In this document: positions 9,067 through 17,220 of the stretch, piece by piece | How the letters are laid out: each line of letters begins with the position of its first letter | Numbering within the stretch: position 1 is the first letter of the stretch | From: Campylobacteraceae bacterium | Lineage (GTDB): Bacteria > Campylobacterota > Campylobacteria > Campylobacterales > Sulfurovaceae | Assembly: GCA_027081405.1 (NCBI GenBank) | Contig: JALWKO010000051.1 | Location: 1 to 43,089 of the forward strand | Length of the DNA: 43,089 bases | Direction of reading: 5' to 3' | Notes under the pieces: model-generated | The model's database searches: none | What the model saw: the letters and a program-made list of their open reading frames with translations, nothing else | Told to the model about the DNA's origin: nothing | Made by a program: the position numbers and the translations under genes

Positions 9067-9139
9067 TCCCCGGAGGGGGACTGTGGGAATGCCGGCGCCG
9101 CGCAGAGTGCTTCGCGCGAGGGTTCTGCCCTGCGCCGGC
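9067..9139 (+). other. structured 5' leader of perR-like gene
   Basis: A small hairpin (TCCCC/GGGGA, 9067-9080) is followed by three helices that abut exactly. Outer GCCGGCGC (9091-9098) pairs with GCGCCGGC (9132-9139) and encloses CGCGC/GCGCG (9099-9118) and AGGG/CCCT (9119-9131). No known riboswitch class was recognised. Confidence 0.5.
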
Positions 9140-9159
9140 GGAACGATGAAAGGACGCCC

Positions 9160-9582
9160 ATGACCAATTTTGCCGAAGTTCTCAAATCTCACGGGCTCAA
9201 AGCGACGTTTCAGCGGATGACGATCCTCGCGGTGATCGAAGAGCTGGGACACGCCTCGATCGACGAGATCTACGAAAATGTCCTCAAAACCCATCCGACC
9301 CTCTCATTGGCCACCGTCTACAAAAACATCGTGACGATGGTGGAGCAGGGGGTCCTGGTGGAGGTGCCCATTTCGGGGCGCAAGTCCAAATACGAGCTCA
9401 AAAAGCACGAACACCTCCATCTGATCTGCACCGAGTGCGGCAGCGTCACCGACCGGCAAATGGACGAGATCATCAGCGCAGACACCGAAAAAATCGCCCG
9501 GGATTCCGCCTTCCGCCTCCACGGCCGCCAGGTCAACCTCTACGGCGTCTGCGAACACTGCGCTCAGAAAGCGGCCTCCTGA
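9160..9582 (+). CDS. perR: Fur-family transcriptional repressor, PerR-like
   Basis: A 140-residue Fur-family protein: winged helix (residues 1-80, with SLATVYKNI recognition helix), then a dimerisation domain with the His-rich KHEHLHLIC stretch. The structural zinc site is Cys90-x2-Cys93 and Cys131-x2-Cys134. Such proteins sense metal or peroxide by metal-catalysed oxidation and repress defence or uptake genes. The start at ATG 9160 follows AAAGGA; the longer open frame upstream lies in the leader and is rejected. The peroxiredoxin gene just upstream favours PerR over Fur, but sequence alone does not settle this. Confidence 0.82.
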   Translation: MTNFAEVLKSHGLKATFQRMTILAVIEELGHASIDEIYENVLKTHPTLSLATVYKNIVTMVEQGVLVEVPISGRKSKYELKKHEHLHLICTECGSVTDRQMDEIISADTEKIARDSAFRLHGRQVNLYGVCEHCAQKAAS

Positions 9583-9617
9583 CTTTTCTTCGCCACATCG
9601 CTATATGGGAACTGGTT

Positions 9618-9862
9618 TTTGATGGAGAATGGAGAATTTTGGGGCGCAGCGGGGCGGCGCGGATTGATGTTGGATTTTGGATTCTGGATATTGGATTGCG
9701 GGGTGTTGCGATGCAACACATATTTTTGGAGGTGGGAATTCATTCCCGCACTGCAGGGCGAAAGCCCTGCCTCCAATACACCAATCATACCAATAGACCA
9801 ATGACGTCGCCGAAGGCGACGGTTCTTGCGACTTAAGGCCCGGTAGGACCGTGCCTGAGACT
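9618..9862. repeat. composite intergenic repeat (copy C)
   Basis: This has a similar module order to 4949-5255: GAGAATG heptads (9620-9640); a GCGC hairpin; heptads GATTTTG-type (9665-9699); hairpin GTGTTGC-GAT-GCAACAC (9703-9719); 49-nt module (9727-9775); CCAATA octads (9772-9801); hairpin GTCGCC-GAA-GGCGAC (9806-9820); TTGCGACTT; and a GGCCC-type hairpin. It lies in the convergent gap between perR and aspB; no gene was seen from 9583 to 9983. Confidence 0.8.
9727..9775. repeat. 49-nt folded module, copy 2
   Basis: Same length and spacing as 5117-5165. The first hairpin is GGGAA-TTCA-TTCCC; the C-G pair of copy 1 is an A-T pair here, so pairing is kept. The second hairpin arm GCAGGGC/GCCCTGC is unchanged. 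Confidence 0.8.
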
Positions 9863-9983
9863 ATTTATCCCTTCATTTGTTTTTCTTTGTTCATGTGGTT
9901 GGAGATGCTAGGCATGGTTTAATGAGCATTGGGGACCGTATCGGTCTCTGGTGTGACGGATCGTGTCGTACCCGATGGATCTT

Positions 9984-11153
9984 CTATCGGAGTGTCTTGA
10001 CGAACTTTTCGATCCGCCGGATCCCTTCGCGTATGGTGACGATGTCGGTGGCGAAGGAGAAGCGGAAATACCCCTCGGCACCGAAACCGATGCCGGGAAC
10101 GACGGCGACACCGGTCTCTTCCAGCAGTTTGGAACAAAACGCCATCGAATCGCTGCTGATTTCCCGGATGTTGACGAAAAGGTAGAACGCTCCGTCGGGT
10201 TTGGCGACGCTGAGTCCCTCGATCGCGTTGAAGCGCTCCACCGCCTCGTGGGCCCGGGCTTCGAAGGCTCTGCGCATCGTTTCGATCTCTTCGTCCACTT
10301 CGCCGCGCAATGCGGGAATCGAGGCTTTCTGTGTGATCGAGCAGATGTTGGAGGTACTCTGTGACTGGAGAGAGACCATTTTTTTGATCAGTTCTTTGTC
10401 GGGGGAGGCCAGATATCCCATCCGCCATCCGGTCATGGCGACCGATTTGCTTAGACCGTTGACGGTGACCGTGCGGCGGTACATATCTTCGTTGATCGAA
10501 GCCGCCGCGGTGAAACGGACGCCGTCGTAGACCAACTTCTCGTACATCTCGTCGCTGGCGACGAGGATTTCGGTCCCTTCTAGCACCTTCCCGATCGCTT
10601 CGAGCTCCTCTTTGGAATAGACCGCCCCGGTGGGGTTGGAGGGAGAGGTAAGGATGAGCAGTTTGGTCCGGGGAGTGATCGCGCCTCGGAGCTGTTCGGG
10701 GGTGATTTTGAAACCGGTCGACTCGTCGGTAGGGAGGATGACGGGTTTGGCTCCGGCGTATTTGACCAGCTCGGGGTAGGTGACCCAGTAGGGGGCGGGG
10801 ATGATCGCTTCGTCCCCTTCGTCGAGGATCGCCTGGGTGAGATTGAACAGCGACTGTTTGGCGCCGTTGCTGACGACGATCATCTCCCGGTCGTAGTGTA
10901 GTCCGTTGTCCCGCTGGAGCTTGTAGGCGACGGCGTCGAGGAGTTCGGGGATCCCCGCGACGGCGGTGTACTTGGTGAAATCCTGCCGGATCGCTTCGAT
11001 CGCCGCCTCCTTGATCCGTTCGGGGGTACCGAAATCGGGTTCTCCCGCCGAAAAACTCAGCACGTCTTTTCCCTGGGCTTTGAGCTCCCGGGCGAGGGTG
11101 GAGATGGCGATCGTCATCGAGGGTGAAAGGGCCTGGATCCTTCGGGAATACAT
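9984..11153 (-). CDS. aspB: PLP-dependent aspartate aminotransferase (class I, Igamma type)
   Basis: A 389-residue fold-type I aminotransferase. It has the LSPSMTIAI N-terminus of subgroup Igamma aspartate aminotransferases, the SNGAKQ phosphate-cup region, SPSNPTGAVYS, and the PLP lysine at 236 in NGLSKSVAMTGWRMG. It interconverts aspartate and oxaloacetate with 2-oxoglutarate/glutamate in the cytoplasm. ATG 11153 is chosen because AGAGGA lies 8 nt upstream; the open frame to 11222 has no family similarity. A GATAAT-like -10 lies near 11190 on the minus strand. It is divergent from the riboswitch operon. Confidence 0.9.
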   Translation of the reverse strand: MYSRRIQALSPSMTIAISTLARELKAQGKDVLSFSAGEPDFGTPERIKEAAIEAIRQDFTKYTAVAGIPELLDAVAYKLQRDNGLHYDREMIVVSNGAKQSLFNLTQAILDEGDEAIIPAPYWVTYPELVKYAGAKPVILPTDESTGFKITPEQLRGAITPRTKLLILTSPSNPTGAVYSKEELEAIGKVLEGTEILVASDEMYEKLVYDGVRFTAAASINEDMYRRTVTVNGLSKSVAMTGWRMGYLASPDKELIKKMVSLQSQSTSNICSITQKASIPALRGEVDEEIETMRRAFEARAHEAVERFNAIEGLSVAKPDGAFYLFVNIREISSDSMAFCSKLLEETGVAVVPGIGFGAEGYFRFSFATDIVTIREGIRRIEKFVKTLR

Positions 11154-11361
11154 CGAGCGGTCCTCTGTTTGGGAATCGTTAGACGCTATTATCCCGAAGT
11201 ATCCATTAGAGTTTGCCGACACGCTACGCAGAAATGGAATGCAAGATCTTTCTGGATCGTACGGTAACAGACACCGAAATCAACATTCTGAGGTTTTGCT
11301 GTTCTGAAAAATGGTACCTTCATTTTAAGTGCTTTTAAAGGGATTTATGAGATGATAACAT

Positions 11362-11370
11362 TGATATTAT
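11362..11370 (+). promoter_or_regulatory. extended -10 promoter of the riboswitch operon
   Basis: TGA directly followed by TATTAT. The predicted start near 11377 falls just ahead of the aptamer at 11382, which supports it. Confidence 0.5.
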
Positions 11371-11381
11371 GGAATATCTTT

Positions 11382-11464
11382 GAGCAGAAAGGCCAAACCC
11401 GTCGCGAGGCGGGGACGGAAAGCCATGGGTCTCCCATCGTGGAGATCGCCAGGTTGCCGATGCG
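11382..11464 (+). promoter_or_regulatory. cyclic-di-GMP-I (GEMM) riboswitch aptamer
   Basis: The conserved GEMM-I order is present: AGGCCAAACC (11390-11399), a hairpin CCCGTC-GCGA-GGCGGG with GNRA loop (11398-11413), GGGACGGAAAGCC (11412-11424), a second arm GTCTC/GAGAT (11429-11446), then GGTTGCCGATG (11452-11462). Relative to the Vibrio Vc2 aptamer as I recall it, the two-base helix flanking AAACC is CC/GG in place of GC/GC, so pairing is conserved by a double change. The base aligned with Vc2 G20, which separates c-di-GMP from cGAMP binders, is G, favouring c-di-GMP. Confidence 0.88.
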
Positions 11465-11580
11465 TTCTTCTTCGAAGCTATGGATCGTTCACGACAGATG
11501 CGTGAACCTCTCTGGCTGAATGCCTCGGTGTCTCCCCACGATGTTGCTACGGTGAGCCTTCATCTATTGTCAAGGAGTGG
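11465..11580 (+). promoter_or_regulatory. expression-platform leader between riboswitch and first gene
   Basis: This 116-nt stretch holds a CTTC/GAAG hairpin (11467-11477) and a perfect 7-bp hairpin GTTCACG/CGTGAAC (11487-11507). CCTT at 11558-11561 could pair with AAGG of the ribosome site at 11572-11575. There is no U-tract, so translational control is more likely than attenuation (inference). Confidence 0.4.
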
Positions 11581-12354
11581 ATGATGAGAGTATTGGTAAC
11601 GGTGTTGGCGACAATTGTGACACTGAGTGTCCAAAGTGTGGCATTCGAGATCAAAAATCTGGCGCAGGCCGTCAACGAAGCGGGACGTCAAAGGATGCTC
11701 ACCCAACGGATGCTCAAAGACTACGCGATGATCGGGATGGGGAATCAGTTCGGGAACCCCGTTCAGGATCTCAATCGAACAATACAGACCTTTGAAGAGC
11801 ATCTCAAAGCGTTGCGTTCCTTTGCCACCGACCCTGAAACGGTAAAAAGTCTCGAAGCGCAGCGAAATCTCTGGGATCAGATCCGTCCCAAACTCTTACA
11901 GAAACCGACCAAAAAAGAGGCGCAAACTCTCCAGAAGGAGCTGGACAAGCTTCTCAAAGCGGCAGATTTGACGACACGGCTTTTTGCCAAACAAACGGGG
12001 AAAAAGTCGGGGAAACTCATCAACATCTCCGGTCGGCAACGGATGCTCTCCCAGCGGATGGCGAATCTGTATATGCTGAAGGCCTGGGGGGTCGAAGACC
12101 CCCAATTCAAGGACAAGCTTCAAGCTGCGATCCAACTTTTCGGCGATTCCCTCGATACGCTTATGAAATCGGATCTCAATACTCCGGAAATCGATAAATT
12201 GCTTCACAGAGTCAAAAACAATTTCATGTTTTTTCAGATTATGAGCCGATCGTCGAATCGTTTTATTCCGTCGTTGATTTACGAAAAATCCAACGAGATT
12301 CTAAAAGACATGAACACCGTGACAGGCTTGTACGCTAAGCAAAAAGCCCGGTGA
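11581..12354 (+). CDS. secreted PilJ/NarX-like type IV pili MCP-N-domain protein (paralogue 1)
   Basis: A 257-residue protein with a Sec signal peptide (residues 1-21, ending SVA) and no other membrane segment, so periplasmic. It carries two copies of a helix motif: AGRQRMLTQRM (34-44) and SGRQRMLSQRM (150-160). The motif is that of the PilJ N-terminal / NarX sensor domain; NarX binds nitrate with the Arg of AGSLRMQSYR, which aligns with Arg38 and Arg154. The rest is predicted helical. AAGGAG precedes two adjacent ATG codons; the second (11584) has better spacing. It is the first gene of the c-di-GMP-riboswitch operon. A ligand-binding or accessory sensor role is inferred; no enzyme motif was seen. 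Confidence 0.85.
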   Translation: MMRVLVTVLATIVTLSVQSVAFEIKNLAQAVNEAGRQRMLTQRMLKDYAMIGMGNQFGNPVQDLNRTIQTFEEHLKALRSFATDPETVKSLEAQRNLWDQIRPKLLQKPTKKEAQTLQKELDKLLKAADLTTRLFAKQTGKKSGKLINISGRQRMLSQRMANLYMLKAWGVEDPQFKDKLQAAIQLFGDSLDTLMKSDLNTPEIDKLLHRVKNNFMFFQIMSRSSNRFIPSLIYEKSNEILKDMNTVTGLYAKQKAR

Positions 12355-12394
12355 TTGGATACAATAATCCCACGAATAGGCAAAGGAGAAAGAA

Positions 12395-13210
12395 ATGCGA
12401 AGAACCCGTATCTTGGGAGTGTTTGCCGTGGCGGCTCTCTTGGTGACGAATATTCCGGTGTCCGCGGAGCAACCGCACAATCCCGTGAAGGTCAATGAAT
12501 TGGTCAAAAAAGACGCGATTCGACTGATCGATATCGCCGGGAGACAGCGGATGCTTTCGCAGCGGATCGCCAAAGACTATCTCTATCTTGGGAAGCATAT
12601 CGCTACCGACAAGGCGCGTAAAGAGCTCAAAGCTTCCCTGGAAGAGTTTCGCGCCAATCTGGCCAAACTCGAAGAGATGATCAACGATCCGGAGATCAAA
12701 AATCTTCTGGCCTTTGTCAAACTGAGCTACAACGAACTTCTCGATACGATCAAAAAGCCTTTTGATATCAACAATGCCCAATTGGTGCTCGATTTGAGTG
12801 AATCGATGCTGGAGGGTAGCCAATACATTGTCGACAGTCTCAAGAAAAAAGCCAATGTCAAAGAATCGAAGATCGTGGCGACAGCAGGGAAGGAGCGGAT
12901 GCTTTCCCAACGGATCGCAAAATATTATCTTGCCTATCAAGCGGGGATCAAAGACAAAAACACCGTCGATCAGATGCGTGCGGCGGTCAAGGAATTTTCC
13001 GAAAAGCTCAAAACGTTGATGAACAATCCCGATAATACCGCCACGATCAACCAAAAACTGGCTCAAGTGGATAAATTGTGGAAAATTGTTTATAAATTCT
13101 ACCTCAATATCGAAAAAGGGGGATTGCCGTTTATCGTCTATACGACGACCAATGACATTACGCAGAAAATGGATGAAATTACGAAACTGTACATCAAGCG
13201 TTACAAATAA
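12395..13210 (+). CDS. secreted PilJ/NarX-like protein (paralogue 2)
   Basis: A 271-residue protein with a signal peptide (about residues 1-24, ending VSA) and a helical mature part. The duplicated P-box-like motif appears as AGRQRMLSQRI (48-58) and AGKERMLSQRI (164-174), each followed by KDYLYL or KYYLAY. This is strongly similar in plan to the upstream gene and likely arose by tandem duplication. AAAGGAG precedes the ATG. The 40-nt gap contains TACAAT (12360-12365), a possible internal promoter that would escape the riboswitch. Periplasmic location is inferred. The ligand is unknown; nitrate or nitrite is a guess from the NarX resemblance. Confidence 0.85.
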   Translation: MRRTRILGVFAVAALLVTNIPVSAEQPHNPVKVNELVKKDAIRLIDIAGRQRMLSQRIAKDYLYLGKHIATDKARKELKASLEEFRANLAKLEEMINDPEIKNLLAFVKLSYNELLDTIKKPFDINNAQLVLDLSESMLEGSQYIVDSLKKKANVKESKIVATAGKERMLSQRIAKYYLAYQAGIKDKNTVDQMRAAVKEFSEKLKTLMNNPDNTATINQKLAQVDKLWKIVYKFYLNIEKGGLPFIVYTTTNDITQKMDEITKLYIKRYK

Positions 13211-13222
13211 GAAGGACCGTCC

Positions 13223-13987
13223 ATGAAAAAAACACTCTTCGTTCTTTTCGTCGTAGTGTATTCGCTTGTTTCAACGACTGCCGACGCGGCGACGCGTGCG
13301 GAGGTCAATATCCTGGAAGCGACCGAAAACATCCGTTTCATCAGTCAGCGACTGACAAAAAACTACCTCTATCTCTTTGCCAATCCGTTAAAAATCGAGA
13401 TCAAAAAGCAACTTCGCTTAGATCTGAACGAACTGGTGGACAATATTCGTTCAATTTCCCTGAGTACCAACGATGAAGACACCAAAAATATTTTGGAGTT
13501 TCTTACCTACAGCAAAAACCAGATCGAAGCGTTGATTTCCAAAAAACCGAGTAAAGAAAACGCCGCGTTGATGCTTGATTACAGCGAAACCCTTCTAGAA
13601 GGGGCCAATTCCATCGCCAAAGCACATCAATATACCTTTACCCCCAGTGAAAAAATGCTCATTTTGAGTAAAAAGCTCAATTTCCTCGTTGAACGGGCGG
13701 CGAAATATTATATGGCTTTGGGGATCGGACTCGGGACCGATATCAATCACCAACAAATGAACGAGGCGATCCGGAATTTCGATGCGGATCTCAAAACGTT
13801 GGAGGCGTACGAGTATCCGGTAAAGTTGCAGAAAAAACGGGATCAACTTCTCCGGTTCTGGAAGGTGACAAAAGGGTTTTTCCCCCGTTTGGATAAGGTC
13901 TTCGCTTCCAACATCATGTGGCTTTCGACCGACAAACTCGAGCGTCTGACCGAAAACTTCGTTATCTACCATCGTAAGCATCAGTAA
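13223..13987 (+). CDS. secreted PilJ-like protein, divergent (paralogue 3)
   Basis: A 254-residue protein with a signal peptide (about 1-22, ending ADA). It shares the size and helical plan of the two genes before it, and keeps one recognisable motif, ATENIRFISQRL (33-44), where the Gly and the first Arg are lost but the Arg aligned with the NarX ligand-binding Arg remains. The second motif (near residue 145, EKMLILSKKL) is eroded. A 12-nt gap separates it from the previous gene, and it has a purine-rich GAAGGA ribosome site. The divergence suggests a different ligand or a structural partner role; both are inference. Confidence 0.8.
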   Translation: MKKTLFVLFVVVYSLVSTTADAATRAEVNILEATENIRFISQRLTKNYLYLFANPLKIEIKKQLRLDLNELVDNIRSISLSTNDEDTKNILEFLTYSKNQIEALISKKPSKENAALMLDYSETLLEGANSIAKAHQYTFTPSEKMLILSKKLNFLVERAAKYYMALGIGLGTDINHQQMNEAIRNFDADLKTLEAYEYPVKLQKKRDQLLRFWKVTKGFFPRLDKVFASNIMWLSTDKLERLTENFVIYHRKHQ

Positions 13988-13997
13988 GGAGTAACGG

Positions 13998-16900
13998 ATG
14001 AAAAAAACGATTCAAAAATTTCTCTTTCTCCTCCTACTGATTTTCGTGCTTGCGGCGGCGGGAGTCCTGGGATGGTATGCCTACAAAGCGTATGGTAAAT
14101 ACCGCTATGACCAGCAGGTGATGCAAAAGGTGTCGGTGATCCAGGATGTCAGCGACCTGATGCAGCTTTTGGGTGATGAGCGGATGCTCAGCGTCCGATT
14201 TTTGGCTGCTGGAAAACGAAACAGCCTCGATACGCTCAAAAATGCTCGTTCGCAAGTTGATTCCATGCTCAAAAAACTCGCCGGTGAGTTACAAAGCTTT
14301 CCCGACGTTCGAGCCAACGTGGCACTTGTCCACGGGGTACAGCAAAACCTCAAATCGATTCGAACCCGCGTCGATGCCATGAGCGTGGAATATCGCGATC
14401 TTTTGGTCGACGGTTTTCAGAAACAAGTCTTTGTTCCCATTCTCAATGTCTATCGGAGTATCGCTTCCCATCTGAACGTTCCCAAGCTCAATGAAGCGAG
14501 TATGTATGGATCCCGTTTGGCGGATCTCTATGCCAATGATGAGCTGGAACAGGATTTCGTCGGCTATCTGCTCGGTTTGAACAAAGCGATGTCCGCGGAA
14601 GATATGAAAATCTGGGATCGGGTCCTTTCGCAAGACGCGCTTCCCGATTTTTCTAAGATCGCTGATGTTGCGCTCCGGCAAAAAGTGGCCAAGATCCTCC
14701 ATGGGGAAGATTTCATCCAGATGCTCAACGACGAACGGGAAAATGTGATTTTCGGGATCGACGACGGGCATTACCCCGTCGATCAGAACCACTGGTTCAC
14801 CCGGACTCAAAAACGCCTGTCCCGTCTCGCGCGTTCGGCTGACACTATTCACGCACAGGCCAAAGGCTATATCGGTGAAAAGGTTTCAAACGACCGCAAC
14901 CGGGCGATTCAGTTTGCCGCCGCGTCGCTTGTCTTTTTGGTCCTTTTCGTCATTTTGGCGATTATCTATCACAACGTCCAAAAAGAGGCCAAACTCCTCG
15001 ACGAAACCCTCAAAAACATCGAGCTCGAACTCGATCCCCAAAAACAGCGCCAACTTCAGCGGATCGTAGAGCGCAGAGACCTTGCGGCGATCTACCGCTT
15101 CATGGCTGAGAGCATCAAGGAAGCCAACGTCGCCAAAGACCTTTTCCTGGCCAATATGTCCCACGAAATCCGTACGCCCCTCAACGGAATCGTCGGATTT
15201 ACGCAGCTGCTCAAAAACACCCCCCTCACTCCCGACCAGGAGGAGTTCGTTTCGGTGATCGAAAGCAGTTCGGAGAACCTCCTTTCGATCGTCAACGACA
15301 TCCTCGATCTCTCCAAGATCAATGCCGACAAGGTGGAACTGGAGGAGATCCCCTTCAACGCCATCGAGAAATTCGAAGACGCAGTGGAATCTTACGGAGC
15401 CAAGGCCGCTCAAAAGAATATCGAGTTTTCGGTATTCGTCGATCCTTCCCTCCCCAAGACTCTGGTGGGGGATCCCACAAAAATCTCCCAGGTTTTGGTC
15501 AACTTGATCAGCAACGCGATCAAATTTACCAGCAGCTACGGTGCTGTGGATGTGATCGTGGAGAAAAAAGAAGAGACCGAGAGTGCCGCCACCGTCTATT
15601 TCGCCGTGCGGGATACCGGGATCGGAATCAGCCCGGAGCAAAAAGAGAAAATTTTCGAAGCCTTTGCACAAGCCGATGTCAGTACGAGTAGGAAATACGG
15701 CGGGACGGGTCTGGGACTGGCGATTTCGAGCAAATTGGTCGAGCGGATGGGCGGGCATCTCGATATCGAGAGTGAAGTGGGCAAAGGGTCGACGTTCTTT
15801 TTCACACTTACGCTGCCAAAAGGAGAGGATCAGGAGCGCCAACTCCCCGACCTGAGCGGATTGCGTACGGCGATGCTCTTGCCCGAGAAAGCCAATATCC
15901 GCCAAAGTGACAAGAATCTGGAAAAATACGTCACCTATTGCGGTGCGGAATATGAGATCCACCGTTACGAAGACGTGTTTGTCCATCCGGCGGACAAGAT
16001 TGCCGACGTCTTTTTCCTCGACCATGCCTATTGTCGTCGGGAAGGGGAATTGGAGCGATTCCTCAACCTCGATGCCAAAATCGTCCTCATCACCACCGGG
16101 CATTTGAAAAAAGAAGCAGAAGAAGTGGTCGATCGGGTGGCAAAAATCATCTACAAACCGGTCAATTTCACCAAAACCCTCCGTGCGATGGAACGGGTCA
16201 AGGATTTACCGCGTCACGCAGCCGCATCCGGAACTGCAGAGAACGAAAACGTAGTGGAAAAATTCGAAGATCTTCGTATTCTCGTCGCCGAAGACAACCC
16301 TATCAACCAAAAATTGATCCGTACGACGCTGGAGCAGTTTGGAGCCGACGTGACTCTGGCGTCCAATGGACAGGAAGCGTTCGATCTGCGCAAACAAAAC
16401 GACTATGACCTGATTTTCATGGATATTCAGATGCCGGTACTCAACGGGATCGACGCCACCAAAGAGATTCTCCATTACGAGCAGATCAACCATCTCAAAC
16501 ATATTCCCATCATCGCTCTGACGGCCAACGCTCTGGCAGGGGATCGAGAGAAATATATGGCAGCGGGAATGGACAATTACATTCCCAAGCCGATCAATAT
16601 CGAGGAACTCCGTGCGATCATTCAGATGTATCATCCCAAGGTGCGGATGATCCCCAAGGAAGAGGCACGAAACGGAGAAGCTCCGGTGGAAGAAACCCAT
16701 GACGAGCCTTCTTCGCAACAGCATCCTTTACCCCAGTCTCAAGGCGAAGGGGTCGAGGTGCGATATGTCCAAGCTCCCGAAGTGTCTGCCGAAACTCCCC
16801 AGAAGCCGGAAGATTACCGAAAGGGTAGCTGGATCCTCTATGTCCGATCTCCTCTGATGGCCAGCTTGTATCGGAAAATCTTGCAACAATTGGGGATCGA

Positions 16901-17147
16901 AACGGTCCAGACGGTTCAGTCCGAGGAAGAACTGATCTCCTTGCTCGATCAAGGAAATGTGGAGTATGCACTGTTGGACGGCGCGATTCTGGGTGGGGAC
17001 GAATGCATTTTGATCGAAAGTATGAAAGAAGAGGGGATTCGCCCCTTTGTCCTCGTTTCTACGGGAGAAAAAGGTGATCACGCCTGTGCCGAAACGGTGG
17101 CTGTGGACCGTTTCGCACACGAAATCAAAAAACATCTCTCCACATAA
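13998..17147 (+). CDS. hybrid sensor histidine kinase with NIT-like periplasmic domain
   Basis: 1049 residues. TM1 at about 8-27; periplasmic helical domain about 40-300 starting with [17 protein letters not shown], typical of nitrate/nitrite-sensing (NIT) domains and echoing the ERMLSQR motif of the three upstream proteins; TM2 about 306-326. Then HisKA with His389 in [12 protein letters not shown], an HATPase domain (N-box [23 protein letters not shown]), a degenerate receiver-like segment (about 615-745), a true receiver with Asp809 in [11 protein letters not shown], and a C-terminal pseudo-receiver after a Pro/Gln-rich linker. AAGGAG precedes the ATG. It is the last gene of the riboswitch operon. 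No response regulator is adjacent, so the phosphoryl acceptor is unknown. Confidence 0.9.
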   Translation: MKKTIQKFLFLLLLIFVLAAAGVLGWYAYKAYGKYRYDQQVMQKVSVIQDVSDLMQLLGDERMLSVRFLAAGKRNSLDTLKNARSQVDSMLKKLAGELQSFPDVRANVALVHGVQQNLKSIRTRVDAMSVEYRDLLVDGFQKQVFVPILNVYRSIASHLNVPKLNEASMYGSRLADLYANDELEQDFVGYLLGLNKAMSAEDMKIWDRVLSQDALPDFSKIADVALRQKVAKILHGEDFIQMLNDERENVIFGIDDGHYPVDQNHWFTRTQKRLSRLARSADTIHAQAKGYIGEKVSNDRNRAIQFAAASLVFLVLFVILAIIYHNVQKEAKLLDETLKNIELELDPQKQRQLQRIVERRDLAAIYRFMAESIKEANVAKDLFLANMSHEIRTPLNGIVGFTQLLKNTPLTPDQEEFVSVIESSSENLLSIVNDILDLSKINADKVELEEIPFNAIEKFEDAVESYGAKAAQKNIEFSVFVDPSLPKTLVGDPTKISQVLVNLISNAIKFTSSYGAVDVIVEKKEETESAATVYFAVRDTGIGISPEQKEKIFEAFAQADVSTSRKYGGTGLGLAISSKLVERMGGHLDIESEVGKGSTFFFTLTLPKGEDQERQLPDLSGLRTAMLLPEKANIRQSDKNLEKYVTYCGAEYEIHRYEDVFVHPADKIADVFFLDHAYCRREGELERFLNLDAKIVLITTGHLKKEAEEVVDRVAKIIYKPVNFTKTLRAMERVKDLPRHAAASGTAENENVVEKFEDLRILVAEDNPINQKLIRTTLEQFGADVTLASNGQEAFDLRKQNDYDLIFMDIQMPVLNGIDATKEILHYEQINHLKHIPIIALTANALAGDREKYMAAGMDNYIPKPINIEELRAIIQMYHPKVRMIPKEEARNGEAPVEETHDEPSSQQHPLPQSQGEGVEVRYVQAPEVSAETPQKPEDYRKGSWILYVRSPLMASLYRKILQQLGIETVQTVQSEEELISLLDQGNVEYALLDGAILGGDECILIESMKEEGIRPFVLVSTGEKGDHACAETVAVDRFAHEIKKHLST

Positions 17148-17172
17148 TCAATGCTACCTGGGTCCCATTGAT
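17147..17172. promoter_or_regulatory. palindrome upstream of trxC
   Basis: ATCAATG and CATTGAT are separated by 12 nt that themselves contain ACC/GGT. It sits just after the kinase stop and 16 nt before the trxC -10. It could be a weak terminator or an operator. Confidence 0.35.
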
Positions 17173-17188
17173 CGGGATCGAGGACGGG

Positions 17189-17194
17189 TATAAT
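17189..17194 (+). promoter_or_regulatory. trxC -10 element
   Basis: A perfect TATAAT, with TTGATC 15 nt upstream as a possible -35. The predicted start near 17201 gives a short leader before AAGGAG and the ATG at 17221. Confidence 0.5.
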
Positions 17195-17220
17195 CGTTCC
17201 AAAAAGCGAAGGAGTCGCCG

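Noticed and set aside
11382-11464. cGAMP-type GEMM-Ib variant
   Set aside because: The base I align with the specificity position (Vc2 G20) is G, which favours c-di-GMP; remains to be tested.
14886-16103. 405-residue minus-strand frame inside the histidine kinase gene
   Set aside because: Antisense to conserved kinase motifs; no ribosome site or family.
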